From UBA9547 sp043769845 (GTDB lineage: Bacteria > Bacteroidota > Bacteroidia > Cytophagales > UBA9547), in assembly GCA_043769845.1 (NCBI GenBank), contig JAYVIX010000151.1, forward strand, positions 1 through 16,065: 16,065 bases of DNA, written 5' to 3'. Position 1 is the stretch's first letter. Each line of letters begins with the position of its first letter. Made by a program: the position numbers and the translations under genes. Below the pieces are notes generated by a model that saw nothing but the letters and a program-made list of their open reading frames with translations, had not been told where the DNA came from and ran no database searches. Positions 6,930 through 14,340 of the stretch are shown in pieces.

Positions 6930-8795
6930 GTGCAAAATAGAATTTCGTTTCTGATATTAATCATCTTTCATTGCTATTTAGCTGATGCCCAGCAAACATG
7001 TAAATGTGTTTCTGTTACGCCACGAATAGGTTGCCCTGGTACTAAAATAGTGGCCGAAAATTGTAGCGGAGACGGAACCGATATTCAATTTAGATTTGGA
7101 TCATTTTTTCAAACAGAACCAACCTTTACTTACTCGTCTTCAGGGACTTATATAGTGTACATGCAAGGGAATATTGGCTGTGGCGGAGTAACGTATTTGC
7201 AAACGGCTACTACCAGTGTATTGATCAAACCTACTCCTGCTCCAGTTTTAAACTATTTACCTTGTGCGGATAAAAAAGTGCTTATTCTAGCCAACGATCC
7301 ACAATACGACCAATATGAAGTCAGCTTGAATGATGCATCTATTACCATTTTGAAAAACCAGACAGGTGTCTGGCAATTGTCGGGCGTTTTGCACGAAGAT
7401 CTAGTCGTAAAAGGTCTTTATACCGAAGCCAATTGTGGAGGGATCGGCAGTTTGGCAGTGAACTCTTACGATCAATTGGCAAAACCAACCATTAAAGAGC
7501 TGGTGGTAGTGAATGAAAATCAGATTGATCTAAAATTTGAAGCCATCAATTATGCGCGTTACGAAATAAGACAGCGTATCGGCAATTCGACTGATACTAT
7601 CGTTTTAGATACGATCGAAAATAAACAAGGAATTCAAACATTTTCGGTTAACAATCTTAGTACCAGCACCAAAGGCTATTGTTTCCAGGTAAGAGCGTTT
7701 GATTATTGTGCAAAAAAACAAGTCTTTTCGGATGAATTTTGTACGATTGTTCTTTCTGGAGCATCTAAAAACAATGCCAATGAATTGTCTTGGGAAGGAA
7801 TTTCGAGTTTTGCATCGTCTGATTATCAGTTGAAAATAAAAGAAAGTACTACACCCATTTCGTTTGCCAACCGACCTAGTACTTCCCAATATACCGATAC
7901 AGGTTTGGTTTGTGGCAAACAATATTGTTATCAGATAGTGGGCAAATATCCAAGTGGAATTCAAACCAGTTCAAATGAAAAATGCATTGTGGCTACTTCG
8001 AGCGATATTCCAAGTACAATTTTGGAACTGCAATCGACTATTGAAAACAATGCGATTCTTCTCAGTTGGCCAGCTCAAACGGCCAATGTGTACAACATTC
8101 AATTTTCGAGCAGTAAAGTGTTTCGTAATTTGGGAACATCGGTTTCGAATGCTTATTCAGATACCAAAAACAACCCTGAAACTGCTTCCTATTGTTATCA
8201 AGTCAACTACACTGACGCTTGTGGAAATACATCCTTATCAAGTCCCGAAACATGCCCTGTGTTTTTAAAAGGAAGTGTAGACTCTAGTGATAGGCAATTG
8301 AATTGGCAAACCTATGTAGGTTGGGCCGAAGGCGTGCGCGAATATGTGATTGAAAAAATAGACCTTTCAGGTAAAACGTATTTTAGTCAAAACCTTGGTT
8401 TGCTTTTAAAATATACCGATAAAGGATTGGATACCACCGAACAAATCATGCAATATAGAATAAAAGCTGTTTCGAATACTGGTCGAGTTACTTATTCAAA
8501 TACTTGGAAAGTGGAACAAAAAGGAAGATTGTTAATGCCAAATGCATTTAGCCCAAATGGAGATGGTTTGAACGATATTTTTCATGCTGATGGACTTTTT
8601 ATCGATGAATTCATATTGGAAATATGGAACAGAAATGGCGAAGGAGTGTTTTCAAGTACTTCATTTCGTGAAGGTTGGGACGGCAAAATAAATGGTAAAC
8701 CAGCTCCTGTTGATACTTATATGTATCAAGTGAATGCTCTTGATAAATTAGGCACCACTCATAAATTTAGTGGAACATTACAACTGATTAAATAG
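6930..8795 (+). CDS. Secreted protein with fibronectin-like repeats and type B T9SS sorting domain
   Basis: 621 residues from GTG at 6930; an in-frame TAA at 6924-6926 excludes any earlier start. Residues 1-20 are a signal peptide ending ADA before QQ. About 30-100 resembles a PKD/Ig domain. About 185-530 holds fibronectin type III-like repeats; three share a YC(Y/F)Q(V/I) strand and a second Cys about 20 residues on (C251/C271, C333/C352, C422/C442), suggesting one disulfide each. Residues 537-621 are the gliding-motility-associated C-terminal domain: PNAFSPNGDGLND, EIWNRNGE, GWDGK and a final GTLQLIK strand. This is the type B signal for export by the Bacteroidota type IX secretion system. 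No enzymatic domain is seen, so an adhesin or surface structural role is an inference. The last 15 bases including the stop are tandemly duplicated. Confidence 0.9.
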   Translation: MQNRISFLILIIFHCYLADAQQTCKCVSVTPRIGCPGTKIVAENCSGDGTDIQFRFGSFFQTEPTFTYSSSGTYIVYMQGNIGCGGVTYLQTATTSVLIKPTPAPVLNYLPCADKKVLILANDPQYDQYEVSLNDASITILKNQTGVWQLSGVLHEDLVVKGLYTEANCGGIGSLAVNSYDQLAKPTIKELVVVNENQIDLKFEAINYARYEIRQRIGNSTDTIVLDTIENKQGIQTFSVNNLSTSTKGYCFQVRAFDYCAKKQVFSDEFCTIVLSGASKNNANELSWEGISSFASSDYQLKIKESTTPISFANRPSTSQYTDTGLVCGKQYCYQIVGKYPSGIQTSSNEKCIVATSSDIPSTILELQSTIENNAILLSWPAQTANVYNIQFSSSKVFRNLGTSVSNAYSDTKNNPETASYCYQVNYTDACGNTSLSSPETCPVFLKGSVDSSDRQLNWQTYVGWAEGVREYVIEKIDLSGKTYFSQNLGLLLKYTDKGLDTTEQIMQYRIKAVSNTGRVTYSNTWKVEQKGRLLMPNAFSPNGDGLNDIFHADGLFIDEFILEIWNRNGEGVFSSTSFREGWDGKINGKPAPVDTYMYQVNALDKLGTTHKFSGTLQLIK

Positions 8796-8810
8796 CAACT
8801 GATTAAATAG
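8781..8810 (+). repeat. Perfect 15-bp tandem duplication across the stop codon
   Basis: CAACTGATTAAATAG at 8781-8795 is repeated exactly at 8796-8810. The unit covers the last codons (QLIK) and the TAG stop of the T9SS cargo gene, so a second identical in-frame coding end follows the true stop. Readthrough would add only five residues before the second TAG. It looks like a recent slippage duplication. Confidence 0.9.
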
Positions 8811-8820
8811 AAATAGTTTT

Positions 8821-9159
8821 ATGTTTGACATGATGAACATGTTTGGCAAGGTGAAAGAAATGCAAGCCAAGCTAAAACAAATAAAAGATGACATGGTAAA
8901 AATCACGGCCGAAGGTGAAGCGGGCGGAGGCATGGTAAAGGCAACGGTAAACGGCCATCACAAAGTATTGAAAATAGAAATCGACAAAGAGCTTTTGAAG
9001 CCCGAAGACATCGAAATCTTGCAAGATCTGTGTGTAGCTGCGGTGAATAAAGCTATGTTTTCGGTAGGGGAGAAGTCGAAAGAAGAAATGAAAAAAGCCA
9101 CTGACGGAGTGTTGCCAAATATCCCTGGCATGGATTTGAATAGCCTTTTTGGTGGATAG
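8821..9159 (+). CDS. YbaB/EbfC family nucleoid-associated protein
   Basis: 112 residues, the usual size. It starts MFDMMNMFGK with a charged amphipathic helix (VKEMQAKLKQ), then the strand GEAGGGMVKATVNG, KVLKIEIDKELL, and a second helix with DLCVAAVNKAM; the tail ends in a Gly- and Leu-rich segment. Family members are small dimers that bind DNA and coat the nucleoid. In many bacteria the gene lies beside dnaX and recR; here neither is in the window. Its ATG is 25 bases after the T9SS gene stop with no promoter match between, so co-transcription with that gene is possible, although their functions look unrelated. Confidence 0.93.
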   Translation: MFDMMNMFGKVKEMQAKLKQIKDDMVKITAEGEAGGGMVKATVNGHHKVLKIEIDKELLKPEDIEILQDLCVAAVNKAMFSVGEKSKEEMKKATDGVLPNIPGMDLNSLFGG

Positions 9160-9245
9160 GTAAGAATTGGTCTTTACCATAGAAATACCGAAAAGACTAA
9201 AATAAATGAAAAATTATTTATTTATTTTGAACACATTTAAATACT

Positions 9246-10247
9246 ATGAAATTAGCCATCGCGATTTTAAACTGGAATGGTTTAAAACATTTGCAAACCT
9301 TTTTGCCTTCTGTGGTAGAGCATTCAACGGGGCATTCTATCTTCCTAATCGACAATGCATCTGGTGACGGTTCGGTTGCTTGGGTACAGAAAACGTATCC
9401 TAAAATAATCACGATTATCAATGAAAGAAATGAAGGTTTTTGCAAAGGATATAACGATGGCTTGAGTCAGATTGATGCTCAATATTTCGTTTTGCTGAAT
9501 TCGGATGTGGAAGTAAGCGAAAATTGGATTGACCCTATTCTGAAATTGCTTGATAAAAATCCAAAAGTAGGAGCAGTTCAGCCTAAAATACTTTCTTTTG
9601 AAAATAAAAATACATTTGAATATGCAGGAGCCGCTGGTGGCCACATCGATTGGTTGGGCTATCCGTTTTGTAGAGGACGTGTGTTTGAAACAGTAGAAGT
9701 AGACAATGGCCAATACAACGAAAATGCAGAAATCTTCTGGGCTTCAGGAGCTTGCATGTTTGTTCGAGCCGAATTGTTTCGAGATTTGGGCGGTTTTGAC
9801 GAGGCATTTTTTGCTCATATGGAAGAAATTGACCTTTGTTGGCAATTGAAAAACAAAGGCAACAAAATCATGTTTTGTCCCGAAAGTACGGTCTATCATC
9901 TAGGAGGTGGTACTTTGCAGAAATCGAGTCCTTTCAAGACTTTTCTGAACTATCGAAACGGATTATTCTTGTTGTACAAAAATCTTCCCAACAAACGACT
10001 TTTCTCCACGCTAATAATTCGATTGATTTTAGATGGTATTTCGAGTATTCGACACCTTGTAAAGTTCGAATTCAGCTTCATTTGGGCTATTTTGAAGGCA
10101 CACTTTAGTTTTTACTTTCATATCTATTTTCAAAAAATAGAACGAAAAAATCTAAAAAATGCTGAAACAAATCCGATATGCTACAAAAGTATCGTTTGGG
10201 AATATTTTGGAAGAGGAAAGAAAAAATATTCGGAGATTGTAAATTAA
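9246..10247 (+). CDS. Family 2 glycosyltransferase
   Basis: 333 residues. A GT-A fold domain covers about 1-230: AIAILNWNG at the first strand, D36 in FLIDNAS, the metal-site motif N85-S-D87 in LLNSDVEV in place of a DxD, FWASGACMFVR at 164-174, and EEIDLCWQL at 193-201 which holds the probable catalytic acidic residue. These are the features of the rhamnosyltransferase-like GT2 group that moves a sugar from a nucleotide donor to cell-surface polysaccharide; the actual sugar cannot be told. The C-terminal 100 residues contain hydrophobic and aromatic stretches (about 252-295) that may attach it to the membrane. No other polysaccharide genes are beside it. Its end converges on the PAP2-like gene with a 39-base gap in which I see no clear hairpin. 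Confidence 0.93.
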   Translation: MKLAIAILNWNGLKHLQTFLPSVVEHSTGHSIFLIDNASGDGSVAWVQKTYPKIITIINERNEGFCKGYNDGLSQIDAQYFVLLNSDVEVSENWIDPILKLLDKNPKVGAVQPKILSFENKNTFEYAGAAGGHIDWLGYPFCRGRVFETVEVDNGQYNENAEIFWASGACMFVRAELFRDLGGFDEAFFAHMEEIDLCWQLKNKGNKIMFCPESTVYHLGGGTLQKSSPFKTFLNYRNGLFLLYKNLPNKRLFSTLIIRLILDGISSIRHLVKFEFSFIWAILKAHFSFYFHIYFQKIERKNLKNAETNPICYKSIVWEYFGRGKKKYSEIVN

Positions 10248-10286
10248 AAAAAGCCCTTCGAATTAGTTCAGACGGTTGTTTCAAAA

Positions 10287-10904
10287 TCAAGAAATAACTG
10301 TCAAGCCTACCAAACCTACCGACAAGCCTAATATAAACCCTGCACAAACTTGCGCCAAAGTATGTACTTGTAAATATAACCGTGATGCCATTACTAAACC
10401 AGCTAACACTATGGCTATCAGTACCGAGTAAAGCAAAAAATCGAAACCAAATCCCATAAAAGCAAACATCAAGAAAGCCGTAATTCCTCCCAATGCTGTA
10501 GCATGTGCGCTAATTTTCCAGAAAAAATTGATGACAGTGACCAATGTCATGCAAGCGGTAATGCTCACCATGAGGATGTACAAAATAGGAACTGGTGATA
10601 GTTTAGAATAAAAAAGCCAACAGGTAGCCATGTAGATGGCCGAAGAAATAATATGTGGAACAAATCGGTCTTTTCGATCTTCGATCCTCACTTCTGAAAT
10701 AACGCCAGCTTTATGAAGCAATAAAACCGTTATTCCAGGAAGCATAAAGGTGGAAACTGCCACTAAACCAAGCAACATCGGAAACATTTCGGCACGAATA
10801 GGGGTCACCATTTCGGGCAAAAAATAGAACATATAACCAAAAACGTACACAGGCATTAAAAGTGGATGCAGAACGGTCGATAAAAATTTGGCAAAAAATT
10901 TCAT
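10287..10904 (-). CDS. PAP2-like integral membrane protein
   Basis: 205 residues with about six hydrophobic segments. Traces of the PAP2 (type 2 phosphatidic acid phosphatase) motifs appear in order: RKDRFVP at 77-83, SAHA at 132-135 with H134, and SRLYLQVHTLAQ at 174-185 with R175 and H181. In classical enzymes these are KxxxxxxRP, PSGH and SRxxxxxHxxxD; here motif 1 is divergent, the Gly before His is Ala and the last Asp is Gln185. The two His and the Arg remain, so phosphatase activity on a lipid phosphate or pyrophosphate is possible but not assured. Its ATG overlaps the stop of the histidine kinase gene as ATGA, so the two are probably translationally coupled and in one operon. Confidence 0.8.
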   Translation of the reverse strand: MKFFAKFLSTVLHPLLMPVYVFGYMFYFLPEMVTPIRAEMFPMLLGLVAVSTFMLPGITVLLLHKAGVISEVRIEDRKDRFVPHIISSAIYMATCWLFYSKLSPVPILYILMVSITACMTLVTVINFFWKISAHATALGGITAFLMFAFMGFGFDFLLYSVLIAIVLAGLVMASRLYLQVHTLAQVCAGFILGLSVGLVGLTVIS

Positions 10905-12325
10905 TCTTCTTTTAGTAAGTTCTTGAATTTAAGGTTAAAAACGGTTCCTTCGTCTTTCGAAGACTTGAATGAAATATCACCTCCAAGTTTTTCGATTGAT
11001 TGTTTGGCAATATACAAACCCAAACCGCTTCCTTCCGACAATTCTGTGGCACGATAAAACATTTTAAAAACGCCATCGTGAAATTCTTTTCCTATTCCTA
11101 TGCCATTGTCGGTAATATCTATTGAAGCATAATCTTCAAAAATCTCTCCTTTTATCTTAATGTGTGGCTGGTCGTTTTTCGGGTTTTGGTATTTGATGGC
11201 GTTGGAGAGCAGGTTTTGTAAAATCACTTGCAAACGATGACGATCTGAATACAAAACAGACTTGTTTCCAATATGTATGTCGACCGAAATTTTATTTTGT
11301 GGATCCAGGTATTTTAAATTATCCAATATTTGGAATACAACTTCTTCTATATCAACTATTTGTCTGCTTACATCCAAACGTGCGTTTCTGGAATAATTAG
11401 TCAATTCTTTGATGAATTCATCTAATCTGAAAATACTCGCTTCTATTCTACTGATGCATTCTTCTTGGTTTTTGGTCGATTTATCGAGTTGCAACAAATT
11501 GACTAAGCCCATCACCGACCGCAGAGGGGCTTTCAAGTCGTGTGAGGCGCGGTAAACAAAACTATCTAGTTCAAAATTAGTTTTCATCAACTCTGCCTCA
11601 GCCGCTTTTCTGGCCGTATAGTCGATCGAAATACCTAATATGTTTTTTTCACTGGTTATGGCATTTATAAACGGCACTTTGGTCGTTTGCAAAACATACC
11701 TATTTCCATTTGGTGTGCTGAAAATTTGCTCGTCCAGCGTGATTTTTTCCAATGACTCAAGTACCTGACTGTCAGACTTTCTAACCATTTTCAATTCCTC
11801 TTCATCCTTTACCAAATCGTCATCTGTTTTGCCCAGCATTTGTTCGACACTCAATCCAAAAAGACCCGCTTGTGCCTGATTTAGAAGTATATATTCCGAT
11901 TTACTGTTTTTGACAAATACTGGATATGGAACCAAATCCAGTATCAAATACAAAACATGTTCGTTAATAAAACGATCTGATTCAGATCTGTGCAAAACCA
12001 ACAAATCAATGGCTTGTAACATATAAGATGATTTTGATTTGTATTTCAGGATAAAATTGAACTGAACATATTGATCTTCCGAATTCTTGAAACGCAGCAA
12101 TTGTTGGCACGAGTCCTGTCTTCGGTCAAATGCTTCTAAAAACATTTTTGCAGGAAGAAGGTCGTCTTTGTGTATAAATTTTAAAAAGTTATTTTTTACT
12201 ACTTCGTCTTCTTTGCATCCTAAAAAGCGAATAAAGCTTGTGTTAGTTTCTTTGATCAATCCCTTTTTATCAATGATAAAAAGAAAATCTTGATTCTGAT
12301 CGAAAAGCGCATTTTTTAACTGCAT
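10901..12325 (-). CDS. PAS-domain sensor histidine kinase
   Basis: 474 residues from the ATG at 12325. Two PAS domains (about 4-109 and 122-239) precede a dimerisation domain with the phospho-acceptor H262 in YRASHDLKAPLR, then a HATPase domain with N375 in LQNLLSNAIKY, DNGIGIG at 406-412 and GSGLGL at 432-437. All catalytic boxes are intact. No transmembrane segment is seen, so it is probably a soluble sensor; the PAS ligand is unknown. No response regulator is fused or adjacent. A longer form from GTG at 12373 (490 residues) is possible, but the PAS domain begins at the ATG and TATATTTA, close to a -7 element, sits at 12351-12344 inside the longer form. The ATGA overlap with the PAP2-like gene suggests an operon. 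Confidence 0.93.
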   Translation of the reverse strand: MQLKNALFDQNQDFLFIIDKKGLIKETNTSFIRFLGCKEDEVVKNNFLKFIHKDDLLPAKMFLEAFDRRQDSCQQLLRFKNSEDQYVQFNFILKYKSKSSYMLQAIDLLVLHRSESDRFINEHVLYLILDLVPYPVFVKNSKSEYILLNQAQAGLFGLSVEQMLGKTDDDLVKDEEELKMVRKSDSQVLESLEKITLDEQIFSTPNGNRYVLQTTKVPFINAITSEKNILGISIDYTARKAAEAELMKTNFELDSFVYRASHDLKAPLRSVMGLVNLLQLDKSTKNQEECISRIEASIFRLDEFIKELTNYSRNARLDVSRQIVDIEEVVFQILDNLKYLDPQNKISVDIHIGNKSVLYSDRHRLQVILQNLLSNAIKYQNPKNDQPHIKIKGEIFEDYASIDITDNGIGIGKEFHDGVFKMFYRATELSEGSGLGLYIAKQSIEKLGGDISFKSSKDEGTVFNLKFKNLLKEE

Positions 12326-12471
12326 CCCTTTTGCTTTAACTCCTAAATATAATAAAGCATGGCTCAAAAACACATTTTTAGTATCAAATAGTATCGTTTT
12401 GGAAATGCATTTTGTAAAAAAGAATGGTTTATACTGAATAGCCCCCCTTCATTTTAAGGGCATTTCAATCT

Positions 12472-13428
12472 TTATCTTAAAATAGCAATAATGACTAAAA
12501 GAAGATTTAAACTAAGGAAAACCGACATGACCACTTTACGACCTCGTTTGTCGATGCGCCTCGCACGTTCCTTATCACCACTATCAAAGATGTGTAATGA
12601 GTAAACTGAAATGGCCAATATGACAAATATACTAATGAATGATATTGCATGAAGTGAGTCTACCAAAGAGAAAAGTGAGCTTTCAGGAAGCATATTATCA
12701 ATGATGTATTTGTTTCCAATACTTCCAAACAAACCACCTACAGGAAGTCCAAACCGAGGGTCGACATCTTCAAAATCGATGTAAAAACTGATATAAGCAA
12801 TGAGAAATGCAATGTACATTCCGATAAACATCTTAAGATACAAGCCCCAAGCGTTTCGGTCGAGCTCCAGCGAAATGTTGTAACTGGCATATTCCGACTT
12901 TGGAATACCGGTAGATTTGTCGCCAAAATCGGTCATATACGTACTGACTTTCACTTTAGTATCGAAATTCTCGATCGTCCAGCCGTCTACCGTCATTTCT
13001 GGGTCGAAATGTGCGCCAGCCGTATCGGCCACAAAAACGAGCGATCTGGTATCGAATTCACTATTTTCGATTGTCACATCTAAGGTTTGCCTATCAAAAG
13101 GAAAATCTTGAACGCGCCAATTCTGCTTCATCGTACATTTCAGTTTCATCAAAACCCATATTTTGCCTTCATCGGTAGTATCGGTCATCATGTCTTGCAC
13201 TTCAGTTTCTTTGGCATTGGGCACTTCGACTCTCTTCGAAAAATCGAAATCAGGATTAGAATAGGTCATCCATACCCAAAACCGAATCACATATTCTTTA
13301 TCATGAAAATTGATGTCGTGCAGGCTAATCACGTAAGAACCAACCTTTACCGTATCGGGTGTTTGTTGGGCGTTTGAAATTCCAAAGGAAAATAATAATA
13401 TGAATAATATTTTATATTTATTAAGCAT
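12472..13428 (-). CDS. Pentameric ligand-gated ion channel (Cys-loop superfamily) homologue
   Basis: 318 residues: signal peptide 1-20 (SNA before QQ), an extracellular beta-rich domain about 25-192, and four membrane helices, M1 about 195-218, M2 225-247, M3 255-281 and M4 298-317. The hallmark pro-loop is F109-P-F-D-R-Q114, with no flanking disulfide, as in bacterial members. The M2-M3 region aligns without gaps to GLIC (from memory) around the shared LP after M2 (L247-P248). A short basic M3-M4 loop (KERARRIDKRGRK) replaces the long eukaryotic one. Members form pentameric ion channels opened by ligands or protons; ligand and ion choice are unknown here. It precedes the histidine kinase gene on the same strand. 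I saw no clear promoter in the 83-base divergent gap. Size, order of parts and motifs make the assignment strong, function is inferred. Confidence 0.87.
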   Translation of the reverse strand: MLNKYKILFILLFSFGISNAQQTPDTVKVGSYVISLHDINFHDKEYVIRFWVWMTYSNPDFDFSKRVEVPNAKETEVQDMMTDTTDEGKIWVLMKLKCTMKQNWRVQDFPFDRQTLDVTIENSEFDTRSLVFVADTAGAHFDPEMTVDGWTIENFDTKVKVSTYMTDFGDKSTGIPKSEYASYNISLELDRNAWGLYLKMFIGMYIAFLIAYISFYIDFEDVDPRFGLPVGGLFGSIGNKYIIDNMLPESSLFSLVDSLHAISFISIFVILAISVYSLHIFDSGDKERARRIDKRGRKVVMSVFLSLNLLLVIIAILR

Positions 13429-13454
13429 TTTAGAAAAGGTAAATTCTTGTTAGA

Positions 13455-13488
13455 TTGATACTACTATGGCAAAAAGCACGTAGTTTTA
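13455..13488 (+). promoter_or_regulatory. Weak candidate promoter of the aminotransferase-queE pair
   Basis: TAGTTTTA at 13481-13488 differs from TAnnTTTG only in its last base, and TTG at 13455-13457 lies 23 bases before it. Transcription would begin near 13495, just before the ATG at 13512, which agrees with the shorter start of the aminotransferase gene. The match is imperfect and the spacer long. Confidence 0.3.
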
Positions 13489-13511
13489 CCACAAAATTGC
13501 CACTGTTTACT

Positions 13512-14339
13512 ATGATTATCAATTTTAATGGCGAATTTCTTCACGAAGATGCCCTAAAACTGAACATCCAAAGCAATCGCTGCTTCCTTTATGGAGATGG
13601 CGTTTTCGAATCGATGCTCGGCACCAGTGCGAATGTTCGCTTTTGGGACGATCATTACGAACGCTTACTGAAAAGTGCAGCGGCTATTCGAATGGATATC
13701 AATCGTTTACCTGGCTCTTTAAATTTGAAAGAACTTCTGAAGCAAGTAGTGGCGCATAACAACATAACAGGTTGGGCACGCATCAAAGTGCAAATTTGGC
13801 GTACTGCTACTGGACTTTATGGCCCTGATACTGACGATGCTAGTTATCTGATTTCGGCACAGGAATTTACCAAACCGATTGTTATTTTGAAAGAACACGT
13901 GAAAGTAATCCACACGCCAAGACTCACTTTTACCGAATATTCTTCTTACAAAACGTGCAATTCATTACCTTATGTATTGGCTTCGAAAGAAAGAGTACGA
14001 TTAGGTTTGGATGATGTGGTTTTGCTCGATCAAAAAGACCGTGTAGCCGAATTAGGGTCAATGAATATTTTCTGGTTTAAAAGAGGCAAATTATTTACTC
14101 CTTCGCTAAATACTGGTTGCATTTCTGGCGTGATGCGCAAACGAATTTTGGATTATTGTGATCGAAATAAAATCAAAACTGTCCCTGCCCTTAGTACAAT
14201 TGAGGATTTGGAAGAAAGCGATTATGTGTTTGGATCCAATTTTTCAGGCATTCATCCTGTTTCAAGAATTAATGAGATGAAGTTTTTTCCATCTTTGCCC
14301 GACTTTATGCTCGCCTTTATCGAAAAAGAACTTTCTTAA
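13512..14339 (+). CDS. Class IV aminotransferase (PLP-dependent; branched-chain or aminodeoxychorismate lyase type)
   Basis: 275 residues from ATG 13512, giving MIINFNGEFL, the family's usual beginning. A TTG at 13455 would add 19 residues with no family similarity. LYGDGVFESM at 26-35 is the conserved N-terminal segment. K147 in SSYKTCNSLPYVLASK is the expected PLP-binding lysine. E180 in AELGSMNIFW and TGCISGVMRKR at 201-211 complete the cofactor site. The family includes branched-chain aminotransferase (IlvE), D-amino acid aminotransferase and 4-amino-4-deoxychorismate lyase (PabC). At 275 residues it is nearer PabC or D-amino-acid forms than IlvE, but the sequence does not settle it. queE starts one base after its stop, so they form an operon; with queE (from GTP-derived precursors) a pterin or folate link is a guess. 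Confidence 0.88.
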   Translation: MIINFNGEFLHEDALKLNIQSNRCFLYGDGVFESMLGTSANVRFWDDHYERLLKSAAAIRMDINRLPGSLNLKELLKQVVAHNNITGWARIKVQIWRTATGLYGPDTDDASYLISAQEFTKPIVILKEHVKVIHTPRLTFTEYSSYKTCNSLPYVLASKERVRLGLDDVVLLDQKDRVAELGSMNIFWFKRGKLFTPSLNTGCISGVMRKRILDYCDRNKIKTVPALSTIEDLEESDYVFGSNFSGIHPVSRINEMKFFPSLPDFMLAFIEKELS

Positions 14340-14340
14340 A

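Noticed and set aside
9157..9180. Hairpin GGTAAG...CTTTACC after ybaB as a terminator
   Set aside because: The stem is short and bulged and is not followed by a T run.
12326..12373. GTG start giving a longer histidine kinase
   Set aside because: The extra 16 residues precede the PAS domain and have no family features; the ATG at 12325 starts where the domain starts. Not excluded.
12441..12461. Hairpin CCCTT-AAGGG between the channel and kinase genes as a terminator
   Set aside because: The stem has only 5 bases and no T run follows on the minus strand.
13455..13511. TTG start giving a longer aminotransferase
   Set aside because: Family members begin at the M-I-I-N-F-N-G segment, and a possible promoter overlaps the extension.
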